A DNA stretch of 11,990 bases from Desulfobacterales bacterium (GTDB taxonomy: Bacteria > Desulfobacterota > Desulfobacteria > Desulfobacterales > UBA11574): the NCBI GenBank assembly GCA_012974475.1, contig JAAXQD010000034.1, positions 1 to 11,990 on the forward strand, read 5' to 3'. The notes beneath the pieces were generated by a model, which was not told the origin of the DNA, searched no databases, and was given only the letters and a program-made list of their open reading frames with translations. Below are positions 1-6,756 of this stretch, in pieces (position 1 is the stretch's first letter; each line of letters opens with the position of its first letter). The position numbers were made by a program, and so were the translations under genes.

Positions 1-192
1 GATTTTGTTGAGAAAAATTTTGATGATGTGGGGACCGATTTCTCCAAAGAAGCCTTGAAGATGCACTATGGCGTTTCAGAAGCAAGGAATATCAGAGGTG
101 TCAGTACCCAAGAAGAAGAGAAGACATTAACAGAAGAGGGGGTTCAATTTTTTAAAGTCCCCATGCCGGTGGTTCCGGATACGGATGCTTAG
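1..192 (+). CDS. C-terminal 63 residues of an unidentified protein (5' end outside window)
   Basis: An open frame runs from the first base of the window to a TAG stop at 190-192. It is read without interruption, and its start lies upstream of the window. The visible tail is acidic and soluble, with no membrane segment. It has a short charged helix-like stretch (QEEEKTL) and ends in a proline/valine-rich segment (KVPMPVVPDTDA). I do not recognise the family and assign no function. The stop codon lies inside one copy of the CTTAG repeat that flanks the palindromic element immediately downstream. Without that element, this gene would overlap the stop codon of the converging acyltransferase gene. 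It could be a spurious open frame, but the absence of stops and the neat junction with the next gene argue for a real gene end. Confidence 0.6.
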   Translation, partial: DFVEKNFDDVGTDFSKEALKMHYGVSEARNIRGVSTQEEEKTLTEEGVQFFKVPMPVVPDTDA

Positions 193-370
193 GGCTCGCG
201 AAAAAATAACTTCACATTTTTGCATCTCACCTTCAGCCCATCTTTGACCGATACCTCACTCGCAAAATCCGCGAAATAGCTCGCTATTCCTGTGGTTTTA
301 CTCTCTCGGATCGGCCAAACCTGAACCAAATATGAGCGCCAATTCTGGGAAGTTGTTTTTTCGCGAGCCC
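192..370. repeat. 179-bp palindromic MITE-like or REP-like element with 5-bp flanking repeat
   Basis: The outer arms (192-213 and 349-370) are inverted copies, identical at 21 of 22 positions and beginning GGGCTCGCG. Between them the two halves remain partly complementary and of nearly equal length (89 and 88 bases). They meet at a small perfect inverted repeat AATAGC/GCTATT (275-280 and 283-288) with a 2-base loop. The whole unit can therefore fold into one long imperfect hairpin. CTTAG occurs on both sides (188-192 and 370-374), as expected for a target-site duplication; a 3-bp TTA duplication (189-191, 371-373) with slightly longer arms is the alternative reading. It encodes no transposase, so any mobility would need an enzyme supplied elsewhere. 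It lies between convergent genes, and the T-rich arms could make it act as a bidirectional terminator. Multi-copy status is inferred. Confidence 0.75.
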
Positions 371-1207
371 TTAGCCCGAATTTTTCATGGATACATTCGG
401 TTGAACCTTTACGCCCCATGATTTAAGGTTTTCAACAATAAATTGTACGACTTTTTTATGTATGTCCTGCCCCTTGCCTTCCACAAACATGGGGTTTCCG
501 AATTTAATGTAGAGTTCCTTTCCGGGATCGACAGCGCCCATATCCTTGATGAGTCTCCCATTACCCTGGAAATCGGTCTTTAATGCCACCGGTACAACGG
601 GAACGCCGGCCCTTTGTGCCAACTTAACCCCCATAGAATTAAACGTTGTCTGATCGAATGTGGCACTTCGGGTGGCCTGAGGGAATATGATAATGGAGCA
701 GCCGTCGGCAATTAAAGCCCGTCCTTTTCCCATGACGGCTTTCAAGTCGTTCCTGGGATTTTTACGTGTAACGGCGACGGGATGGATTGCCCTTATGATG
801 GTGCCGAGAACCGGATACCTGAGCAGTCCTTCCTTGACCACAAATGTGACTTTGCCGAACGTAAGCAGTATACAAGGGAGAACAAGCGTGTCGAGCAGGC
901 TCATATGGTTGGCAACGTAAACAACCGGTCCCTTCAAATCCTCGAGAGCTTTCAATCCTGACACGTGAAATTTTCCCCCTGCGGACTCTGCAACTTTAAG
1001 GATGCGAAGCGAACCTTTTCCCCAGGTTTTGCCTTCATACGATTTCTTTCGTGCTGTCAGGCTTTCTGTCAGGATGGTGAAAAAAAGCTGGATATAATAG
1101 ATGAGTGTCGCCCATTTGGGAAACTTTTTTACCAAAAATCGCCGTTTTTGGGGGCTTTGATAGGAAAAATCGGTTTTGAGAAGATGCCAGAAGTGATCTA
1201 TCTTCAT
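371..1207 (-). CDS. plsC: 1-acyl-sn-glycerol-3-phosphate acyltransferase family protein (PlsC-like)
   Basis: This 278-residue protein belongs to the lysophospholipid acyltransferase family, which moves a fatty acyl group from acyl-ACP or acyl-CoA to the sn-2 position of lysophosphatidate at the inner membrane. The catalytic NHxxxxD motif is seen as NHMSLLD (residues 100-106). The acceptor-binding motif is FPQATRS (175-181) in place of the usual FPEGTRS, an unusual but conservative variant. A hydrophobic stretch at about residues 34-48 could anchor the N-terminus, and a second apolar patch surrounds residue 110. The length is normal for the family. The ATG at 1205-1207 is preceded by AAAAGGAACT, with short spacing. 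It is the last gene of the lipid block, 46 bp after the flavoprotein-like gene, which fits use of the acyl chains made by its neighbours. The TAA stop overlaps the repeat flanking the palindromic element. The exact acceptor could differ from lysophosphatidate. Confidence 0.88.
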   Translation of the reverse strand: MKIDHFWHLLKTDFSYQSPQKRRFLVKKFPKWATLIYYIQLFFTILTESLTARKKSYEGKTWGKGSLRILKVAESAGGKFHVSGLKALEDLKGPVVYVANHMSLLDTLVLPCILLTFGKVTFVVKEGLLRYPVLGTIIRAIHPVAVTRKNPRNDLKAVMGKGRALIADGCSIIIFPQATRSATFDQTTFNSMGVKLAQRAGVPVVPVALKTDFQGNGRLIKDMGAVDPGKELYIKFGNPMFVEGKGQDIHKKVVQFIVENLKSWGVKVQPNVSMKNSG

Positions 1208-1249
1208 AGTTCCTTTTCATGTTGATGACGATATAAGCCGTTCTCGATA

Positions 1250-1290
1250 AGGTTCAGACAACACGCTTCGACGCCGGATTGTCTGAACCT
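1250..1290 (-). other. Perfect 12-bp stem-loop across the stop codon of the 622-residue gene
   Basis: AGGTTCAGACAA (1250-1261) and TTGTCTGAACCT (1279-1290) are exact inverted copies with a 17-base loop. The TGA stop of the gene at 1254-3122 lies inside the promoter-distal arm of the stem. No run of T follows on the minus strand, so it does not look like a standard intrinsic terminator. A role in mRNA 3'-end protection, or in limiting read-through into the acyltransferase gene, is inference. Confidence 0.7.
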
Positions 1291-3122
1291 GATTCGGTGT
1301 TAAAAACTAAAGGGATATTTTTTTTAAAACGGGTATAGAGGGATGCCAGGCGACGTCTTTGCTGTTCCACGCAGCTTAAAAGAGACTCCAAGTTTTCCCC
1401 AGGATATGGGGATTTTTGCGCAATTTCAAGGCAAAAGTCCAGACCTTCTTCAAGATTTTTTTTGAAGTCGAGCAATGTTTTGATTTCTTTGGGTGTATAA
1501 GAAGAATTCGCTATCTTATTTTCAAAATAGTCCACGTACATCACAATTTCTTTGGCAAACATATGGGGGCGCTTTGATGAAACCAGGGACGGACGTCTTC
1601 CATAAATATGGTCTACCATCTCCCTTAGGGTGTAAAATCTATTAAACCATTCAATGTTGGGTCCGGGACATATGGACTGGGGAGCGTTTTGCTCTTCGGC
1701 CATTCCCAACGCAATAAGCGCTCCGTTCCCTAAATGCTCGCAAAGACAGGTTTTTACCACAACCTTCTCAATTAATTTTGCCTTTTCATCTGCTGAAATC
1801 TCGATATCCTCGATTTCTTTTAGTTTCGCAGCTTGATATTTTCGCGATGCTAAACAGATCGGTTTTTCTGTAAATTCGGTATTGGATACCAAAAAATGTT
1901 TTTGGCACGGAGAGCCGGGTCGTCTTTCCATCACCTTTTTACGGGTCCACAATTCTGATCCTGTTCCGCGAACATTGTTAAAAAAAATATTAAGAGGTGA
2001 AACGTCACTTAAATACAGGTCCTCTCCCCGGGCCTGCCGAAGTAGTTCACGAGTGGGATCATCCACGCATGTTGTCTCGGGAACCAGTAGAAAAGGACTG
2101 GCCCATCCTGTTAAATCCATCCCGAAATTTTCCGTGAGTCTGCGCACTTCACCGTGGATGCCGATACCACCCTGAACGGTGATAAGCGGGTGGTTTTTCA
2201 TGGCCGATTCAGTATATTCCCACCCCATTTTTCTATAATATTTTTGTATGAGCGGTTTAAATTCCGCCACCAGACGGCTACGTTTTTCCTTAAATTCTTT
2301 AAGAAGGGTCGGCAGTAAAATTCCATTGGTGGCAAACGCATGGCCGCCGCAGTTTAGCCCGGATTCTATGCGGAACTCGTAAACCTCGAGACCTTTTTTG
2401 GCTAAAAACTTCCCCTGAACTAAAGCGGAACGGAAATCACTCACTTTGAGAACAATCCGTTTTTTTATCCGGCCCATTTTATCCCCGTAAAAGTCACGGA
2501 ATTTGCTCATATAACTATACAACCGCTGATTAATACCTGCTGAAAATATAATTGAAGACTCCAGGCAGCTATTGGCATAGCCTCTAAGGCCTGCTTTGGC
2601 ATCGGTGAATTCTGGGCCCAGGGGATTGCCTTTTTTATCCAGGTGGACCCGATCCACGGTGACCATAATGTTAACATCAATTGAGCCGGGTCTCATACTC
2701 CGTGTCAGATCTTTCTCCAAGGCATCTCTTTCCTTACCGGGATTCATTTTCAGCAATTGATTGTATTTTTTTTTCAGAATAGCGTTTTCGGGCAACAGAT
2801 CAAAGTATTTCCGCTTATTGTTGTTTTCGAAGAACGGCTGCTCTTTTATTTCTTCCATTTTTTTTTGGACAATTTCATGGATAATATCGAGGTAGGCTGA
2901 AATTCGTTTTGCACGGCCGTCCGCTTCATCTTTTGATATCTTGACATACGAAAGGCCGTACTCAGCAGCATAATATTTGCGAATTTTTTCGAGAAGAAGG
3001 TCATCTACGAGTGAAATAACGGATGAAATGCCAAAAGGCGCAACGCGGATGGGAGTATCGATGGAATAGCCGGTACCCATAACAGGAATGTGAAACGTGT
3101 GTAAAAAATCGATCATATGCAT
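1254..3122 (-). CDS. Uncharacterised 622-residue protein with FabK/nitronate-monooxygenase-like FMN-barrel landmarks
   Basis: I know no established name for this protein. Its N-terminal two-thirds shows, in the order expected for FMN-dependent TIM-barrel enzymes such as FabK, PfaD and 2-nitropropane dioxygenase: an opening PVMGTGYSIDTP (13-24) followed by SVISLVDD; DVNIMV (149-154); SGLNCGGHA (254-262), matching the AGGH motif that carries the FabK active-site histidine; and VQGGIGIHGEV (316-326), matching the phosphate-binding AGGI segment. The protein is about twice FabK length. It has a charged helical insert (about 60-145) and a C-terminal extension (about 350-622) with scattered cysteines (352, 406, 423, 459, 461, 485) and a closing helical part. 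ATG 3120-3122 is used; a second ATG is two codons later, and neither has a clear ribosome site. It sits 30 bp after the fabH-type gene. Family assignment by eye is tentative; a role in enoyl reduction or another flavin reaction on lipid intermediates is inference. Confidence 0.75.
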   Translation of the reverse strand: MHMIDFLHTFHIPVMGTGYSIDTPIRVAPFGISSVISLVDDLLLEKIRKYYAAEYGLSYVKISKDEADGRAKRISAYLDIIHEIVQKKMEEIKEQPFFENNNKRKYFDLLPENAILKKKYNQLLKMNPGKERDALEKDLTRSMRPGSIDVNIMVTVDRVHLDKKGNPLGPEFTDAKAGLRGYANSCLESSIIFSAGINQRLYSYMSKFRDFYGDKMGRIKKRIVLKVSDFRSALVQGKFLAKKGLEVYEFRIESGLNCGGHAFATNGILLPTLLKEFKEKRSRLVAEFKPLIQKYYRKMGWEYTESAMKNHPLITVQGGIGIHGEVRRLTENFGMDLTGWASPFLLVPETTCVDDPTRELLRQARGEDLYLSDVSPLNIFFNNVRGTGSELWTRKKVMERRPGSPCQKHFLVSNTEFTEKPICLASRKYQAAKLKEIEDIEISADEKAKLIEKVVVKTCLCEHLGNGALIALGMAEEQNAPQSICPGPNIEWFNRFYTLREMVDHIYGRRPSLVSSKRPHMFAKEIVMYVDYFENKIANSSYTPKEIKTLLDFKKNLEEGLDFCLEIAQKSPYPGENLESLLSCVEQQRRRLASLYTRFKKNIPLVFNTESGSDNPASKRVV

Positions 3123-3152
3123 AATATTATTTTCATAAGAGTTTGCGGTGGA

Positions 3153-4166
3153 TTACCAGCGCATTAGTATAGAACCGTAAGTCAATCCCGCCCCAAATGC
3201 AGTCAGCAAAACCGTCTGTCCCTTTTTTATTCGTCCGTCTCTATTGGCTTCGTCCAGGGCGGTAGGGATCGTTGCGGCAGAAGTATTGCCAAAGCGATCC
3301 ACATTAACGATAATTTTTCCCATGGGGAACTCGAGACGATTGGCCACCGCTTCTATGATTCGATAGTTGGCTTGATGCGGAACAAACCAATCGAGATCAT
3401 CGGCTGTCATATGATTTTTCTTCAAAGCTTGAAGGGCGAAATCGGCCAGTGTTTTTACAGCAACCTTGAAAAGTTCCTTGCCTTTCATCCTTAGTTTATG
3501 AAGTTTTTTTGCGTACCTCTCAGGCGTTACCTCCATATTTGATCCGCCGGCAGGGACATAAAGGAGGTCCCATAGACTTCCATCAGAAAGGAGATGGCTG
3601 GACAAAATCTGCCGGGCGGAATCTTCAGGGGTCTGTTCAACGATCGCAGCACCGGCGCCGTCCCCGAATAAAATACAGGAATTACGATCTTCCCAATTGA
3701 GAATGGGGCTGAGGACTTCGGCGCCCACAACCAACGACGTAACTATCTGTCCGGATCGAATAAACTTTTCAGCAGTGGCCAGTCCATAAATAAATCCCGA
3801 ACAGGCTGCATTAATATCCATGCCCCAGGCTCTGAAAGCACCCAGTTTATGTTGAAGCCAGCAGGCGCTAGATGGAAGTGGGGTGTCGGGTGAGCAGGTG
3901 GCATAAATAATTTGGTCGATATCTTCGGGTGATTTTCCCGCCATATCGAGAGCTTTTTGAGCTGCTGAAAAAGCGAGGGATGAATTCCGTTCCTTTGGAT
4001 TTTCGATATCTGAAATCCGCCGCTCATAAATTCCGGTTCTCTCACGTATCCATTCTTCGCTGGTTTCGATTCCCAATTTTGCTAGTTTTTTAACGATATT
4101 GCTGTTGGTGACACGATTCTTTGGAAAACCTGATCCGGTTCCCGTAATCTTTGCTGCAAAATTCAT
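3153..4166 (-). CDS. fabH: 3-oxoacyl-ACP synthase III (FabH-type)
   Basis: This is a 337-residue thiolase-fold enzyme that condenses an acyl-CoA primer with malonyl-ACP to start fatty-acid chains in the cytoplasm. The Cys-His-Asn triad is visible: Cys122 in NAACSGF, His264 in PHQAN, and Asn294 in GNTSAATIP. The N-terminal TSEEWIRERTGIYERR block (35-50) and the GDGAGA loop (168-173) are also typical. Length is slightly above the common 310-330. It begins at ATG 4164-4166, with only a weak AAAGAG site upstream. A candidate promoter lies in the 212-bp gap separating it from fabF, so it may head its own transcript that continues into the flavoprotein-like and acyltransferase genes. Primer preference (acetyl or branched/longer acyl) cannot be told from sequence. 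KASIII relatives used in specialised lipid pathways look similar, so housekeeping fabH is likely but not certain. Confidence 0.92.
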   Translation of the reverse strand: MNFAAKITGTGSGFPKNRVTNSNIVKKLAKLGIETSEEWIRERTGIYERRISDIENPKERNSSLAFSAAQKALDMAGKSPEDIDQIIYATCSPDTPLPSSACWLQHKLGAFRAWGMDINAACSGFIYGLATAEKFIRSGQIVTSLVVGAEVLSPILNWEDRNSCILFGDGAGAAIVEQTPEDSARQILSSHLLSDGSLWDLLYVPAGGSNMEVTPERYAKKLHKLRMKGKELFKVAVKTLADFALQALKKNHMTADDLDWFVPHQANYRIIEAVANRLEFPMGKIIVNVDRFGNTSAATIPTALDEANRDGRIKKGQTVLLTAFGAGLTYGSILMRW

Positions 4167-4282
4167 AAATGTTAACTCTTTTTATAGTAACTTCATAACC
4201 CGTTTTCGAAAGTGCAGGTTCATTCCCTCCGCCTGCCATTCCAAGCCCTTTAATTGTTCTTTATCATGCTAAACCCAGTGGC

Positions 4283-4311
4283 TATATACAATACTTTTAT
4301 CGGTCTATCAA
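4283..4311 (-). promoter_or_regulatory. Candidate sigma-70-type promoter upstream of the fabH-type gene
   Basis: Read on the minus strand there is a -35 box TTGATA (4306-4311), a 17-base spacer and a -10 box TATATA (4283-4288). Transcription would start near 4276, about 110 bases before the fabH-type ATG. The -35 box lies within TTGATAGACCGAT, which recurs with one change upstream of the acyl-CoA dehydrogenase gene (8568-8580). The spacing is ideal but the -10 match is only partial. Confidence 0.45.
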
Positions 4312-4378
4312 GTCAGAAGAATGCGTAAAGTCTTTTGCGGAAAACATTGAGTTCCCAAAACCCGATGATGATATTAGT

Positions 4379-5617
4379 TCAGATATATCTTTTGAGGATC
4401 AGAGATGCGTTTGTTCCTCCGAAACCAAAGGAGTTTGTCATGGCCGTATTGACATCCGTCTTTCGTGCAATGTTCGGAACATAGTCAAGATCACACGCTT
4501 CATCCGGATGATCAAGATTGATTGTCGGTGGAATGATCCCTTCAGAGATTGTCAGGGCTGTAAAAACTGTTTCGATTCCCCCGGCACCACCCAGCAGATG
4601 GCCTGTCATGGATTTGGTCGAACTTACGGGGATGAACGGTGCTTTTTCTTTGAATACAGACTTGATCGCTTTTGTCTCGTAAACATCGTTAAGCCGGGTG
4701 GAAGTGCCATGGGCATTGATGTAATCGATCCTGTGATTGGGAATCCCCGCATCATCGAGCGCAGCGGCCATACATCGGGCGGCACCTTCACCATCCGGAG
4801 CCGGTGCGGCCATATGAAACCCGTCTCCGCTCATCCCATATCCACATATTTCAGCATAGATGCGGGCGCCTCTTTCTAATGCGGATTCGAGTGTTTCAAG
4901 AACGAGAATGCCACAACCTTCGCCGACCACAAATCCATCCCGGTCACGGTCAAACGGACGGGATGCCTTTTCCGGTTCATCGTTTCGGACCGAGAGGGCT
5001 TTCATGGCGTTGAAACCGGCAATGCACGTGGGTGTGATAACAGACTCTACCCCTCCGGTTATCATGGCGTCGGCCCCACCTCTCTTGATGATTTTGAAGG
5101 CATCGCCGACGGCGTGAGTTCCTGAAGCGCATGCGGTGGCAATGGAAGAATTGGGTCCTTTGGCACCCAGATAAATTGAAATCATCCCGGGAGCCATATT
5201 GCTGATCATCATGGGGATAAAAAACGGCGTTACCCGTTTAGGGCCCTTCTTTTGCAAAATAACGGTAGTTTCTTCCAGCAAATGGAGCCCGCCAAGACCA
5301 CATCCTGTGACAACACCGATCCTATCTTCGTTGGTTTTGTCTATCTTTAACCCGGAATCTTCTACAGCCATTCGGGATGCTGCAACTGCATAGGCGATAA
5401 ATATCTGGGTACGCTTGGCCTCTTTTTTGAGAAGAAAATCCTCAGGGTGAAAATTTTTGACCTCTCCAGCAATTTTGGTATCAAATCCGGAAGCGTCAAA
5501 TCGGGTTATTTCGGCAATCCCTGATTGGCCTTTACACAGCGCAGTCCATGTGTCATCCACACCGATACCCAGGGGCGTTATAAGCCCCAGACCCGTAATA
5601 ACGACCCGTTTGCTCAA
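4379..5617 (-). CDS. fabF: 3-oxoacyl-ACP synthase II (FabF)
   Basis: This 412-residue condensing enzyme elongates acyl-ACP with malonyl-ACP. The Cys-His-His active site is intact and falls at the same residue numbers as in Escherichia coli FabF: Cys163 (TACASGTHA), His303 (NAHGTST) and His340 (MTGHLLGG). The C-terminal SFGFGGTNASL glycine-rich block is present. Translation starts at a TTG codon (5615-5617). A strong AGGAGG lies 4 bases upstream, the frame is closed by a TAG at 5654-5656, and there is no ATG between, so the TTG start is well supported. The gene lies 120 bp downstream of acpP with a stable hairpin between them, the classic acpP-fabF order. Replacement by a chain-length-factor-like partner is excluded because the catalytic Cys is present. 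Confidence 0.97.
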   Translation of the reverse strand: MSKRVVITGLGLITPLGIGVDDTWTALCKGQSGIAEITRFDASGFDTKIAGEVKNFHPEDFLLKKEAKRTQIFIAYAVAASRMAVEDSGLKIDKTNEDRIGVVTGCGLGGLHLLEETTVILQKKGPKRVTPFFIPMMISNMAPGMISIYLGAKGPNSSIATACASGTHAVGDAFKIIKRGGADAMITGGVESVITPTCIAGFNAMKALSVRNDEPEKASRPFDRDRDGFVVGEGCGILVLETLESALERGARIYAEICGYGMSGDGFHMAAPAPDGEGAARCMAAALDDAGIPNHRIDYINAHGTSTRLNDVYETKAIKSVFKEKAPFIPVSSTKSMTGHLLGGAGGIETVFTALTISEGIIPPTINLDHPDEACDLDYVPNIARKTDVNTAMTNSFGFGGTNASLILKRYI

Positions 5618-5688
5618 TAAGCCTCCTAAAAACCGGCATATCGATACCGGTTTCTAAATGGTTTTTATCGATCTTAATTGACCGGCAT

Positions 5689-5731
5689 GCTCCCCGAAGC
5701 CCTCGTCCTTTATGGCAAGGGCGCGGGGAGC
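5689..5731 (-). other. Intercistronic stem-loop between acpP and fabF
   Basis: GCTCCCCG (5689-5696) pairs with CGGGGAGC (5724-5731), and an inner GCCCT/AGGGC adds five more pairs after a small bulge. It follows the ACP stop by 6 bases. There is no T-run on the minus strand, so partial termination or mRNA stabilisation is more plausible than full termination. Such an arrangement would keep ACP output above FabF output. This role is inferred from position and the known high demand for ACP. Confidence 0.6.
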
Positions 5732-5737
5732 TTTGTA

Positions 5738-5965
5738 TTAATGGGCGCCAATGTAATCGAAGGCGTCTTTAACGGTTACCAGTTTTTCCGCTTCTTCGTC
5801 GGGAATATCAATGTCGAACTCCTCTTCCATGGACATGATCAACTCTACAAGGTCGAGTGAATCTGCACCCAGGTCATCCACAAAAGAGGCTTCCGGTACA
5901 ACCTCTTCAAGATCAACACTTAGCTTTTCCGCAATTATCTTTTTTACTTTATCCTCAATTGACAT
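5738..5965 (-). CDS. acpP: Acyl carrier protein
   Basis: A 75-residue acidic protein of standard ACP length. It carries acyl chains on a 4'-phosphopantetheine attached to Ser36 of the DSL motif (GADSLDLVEL, residues 33-42). Helix II after the serine is acidic (LVELIMSMEEEFDIDIPDEEA), the usual docking face for fatty-acid enzymes. The start ATG (5963-5965) has an excellent AAAGGAGG site 8 bases upstream, as expected for a highly expressed gene. It lies 24 bp after fabG and precedes fabF, the conserved fabG-acpP-fabF order. This strongly suggests the general fatty-acid ACP, although the adjacent acyl-CoA dehydrogenase leaves room for a dedicated carrier. Confidence 0.97.
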   Translation of the reverse strand: MSIEDKVKKIIAEKLSVDLEEVVPEASFVDDLGADSLDLVELIMSMEEEFDIDIPDEEAEKLVTVKDAFDYIGAH

Positions 5966-5989
5966 TCAGTTTTCCTCCTTTAATAGATA

Positions 5990-6754
5990 TCATATATACA
6001 TTCCACCGCTCACATGAATTACCTGGCCAGTGATGTAAGATGCACTTTCAGAAGCCAGAAAAGCAACTGCTGCTGCAATATCTTCGGGTTGCCCCGCACG
6101 TTTCAGGGGGACCTGACTCAGCATTGCATTCCTTGCTTTTTCCGAAAGCGACGCCGTCATATCTGTTTCTATAAAGCCCGGTGCAATTGCATTGACCGTA
6201 ATGCCGCGCGGGGCAAGTTCTTTGGCAGCTGTTTTTGTGAGCCCGATTAAGCCCGCCTTTGAAGCTGAATAATTTGCCTGTCCCACATTACCGGTTACGC
6301 CGACAACCGACGCCATATTAATAATACGGCCATAACGCTGCTGCATCATGACTTTAGAAACAATTTTTGTGCAAGTGAATGCACCTTTTAAGTTTATATT
6401 TAAGACAGCATCCCAGTCCTGTTCTTTCATGCGGACCAAAAGCCCGTCTTTTGTGATACCGGCATTGTTTACCAGAACGTCGATCCGTCCGGTTTTGTCG
6501 ATTATCTCTTTAAAAAAGTCAACAACCTCATTTTCTTTTGCAATGTTAACACTTTTGCTTGCCGCAGAACCTTTTGCTTCGGCGACAAGTTTTTCGGTTT
6601 CAGCAGCAGCGGCAGCTTCAGCATCGGGATCACTTGGAGAAAAATAATTAAAATAGATGCTGGTGTCTGGTGCTGCCAACGCTATGCAGATAGCCCTGCC
6701 AATTCCTCTCGACCCCCCTGTAACGACAACAATACGTTGTTTTTGTTCCGTCAT
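5990..6754 (-). CDS. fabG: 3-oxoacyl-ACP reductase (FabG)
   Basis: A 254-residue short-chain dehydrogenase/reductase that reduces 3-oxoacyl-ACP to 3-hydroxyacyl-ACP with NAD(P)H. The nucleotide-binding TGGSRGIG (12-19) and NNAG (96-99) are present. The catalytic tetrad is Asn121, Ser149, Tyr162 and Lys166 (YSASK, 162-166). The segment after the second strand (about 38-55) is longer than in Escherichia coli FabG and unusually alanine-rich, which accounts for the roughly 10 extra residues. The ATG (6752-6754) lies 2 bp after the stop of the acyl-CoA dehydrogenase. Its GAGG site overlaps the end of that gene, indicating translational coupling. Position next to acpP and fabF supports FabG rather than another SDR oxidoreductase. 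Confidence 0.95.
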   Translation of the reverse strand: MTEQKQRIVVVTGGSRGIGRAICIALAAPDTSIYFNYFSPSDPDAEAAAAAETEKLVAEAKGSAASKSVNIAKENEVVDFFKEIIDKTGRIDVLVNNAGITKDGLLVRMKEQDWDAVLNINLKGAFTCTKIVSKVMMQQRYGRIINMASVVGVTGNVGQANYSASKAGLIGLTKTAAKELAPRGITVNAIAPGFIETDMTASLSEKARNAMLSQVPLKRAGQPEDIAAAVAFLASESASYITGQVIHVSGGMYI

Positions 6755-6756
6755 GA

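Noticed and set aside
189..419. 76-codon minus-strand open frame across the palindromic element
   Set aside because: It begins inside the acyltransferase gene in another frame, has no ribosome site, and is explained by the palindrome itself.
4182..4223. 13-residue minus-strand leader-like frame with GGAGGG before its ATG, ending 15 bases before the fabH-type gene
   Set aside because: The purine run is too close to the ATG to serve it well, and nothing in the peptide suggests attenuation; not supported without conservation.
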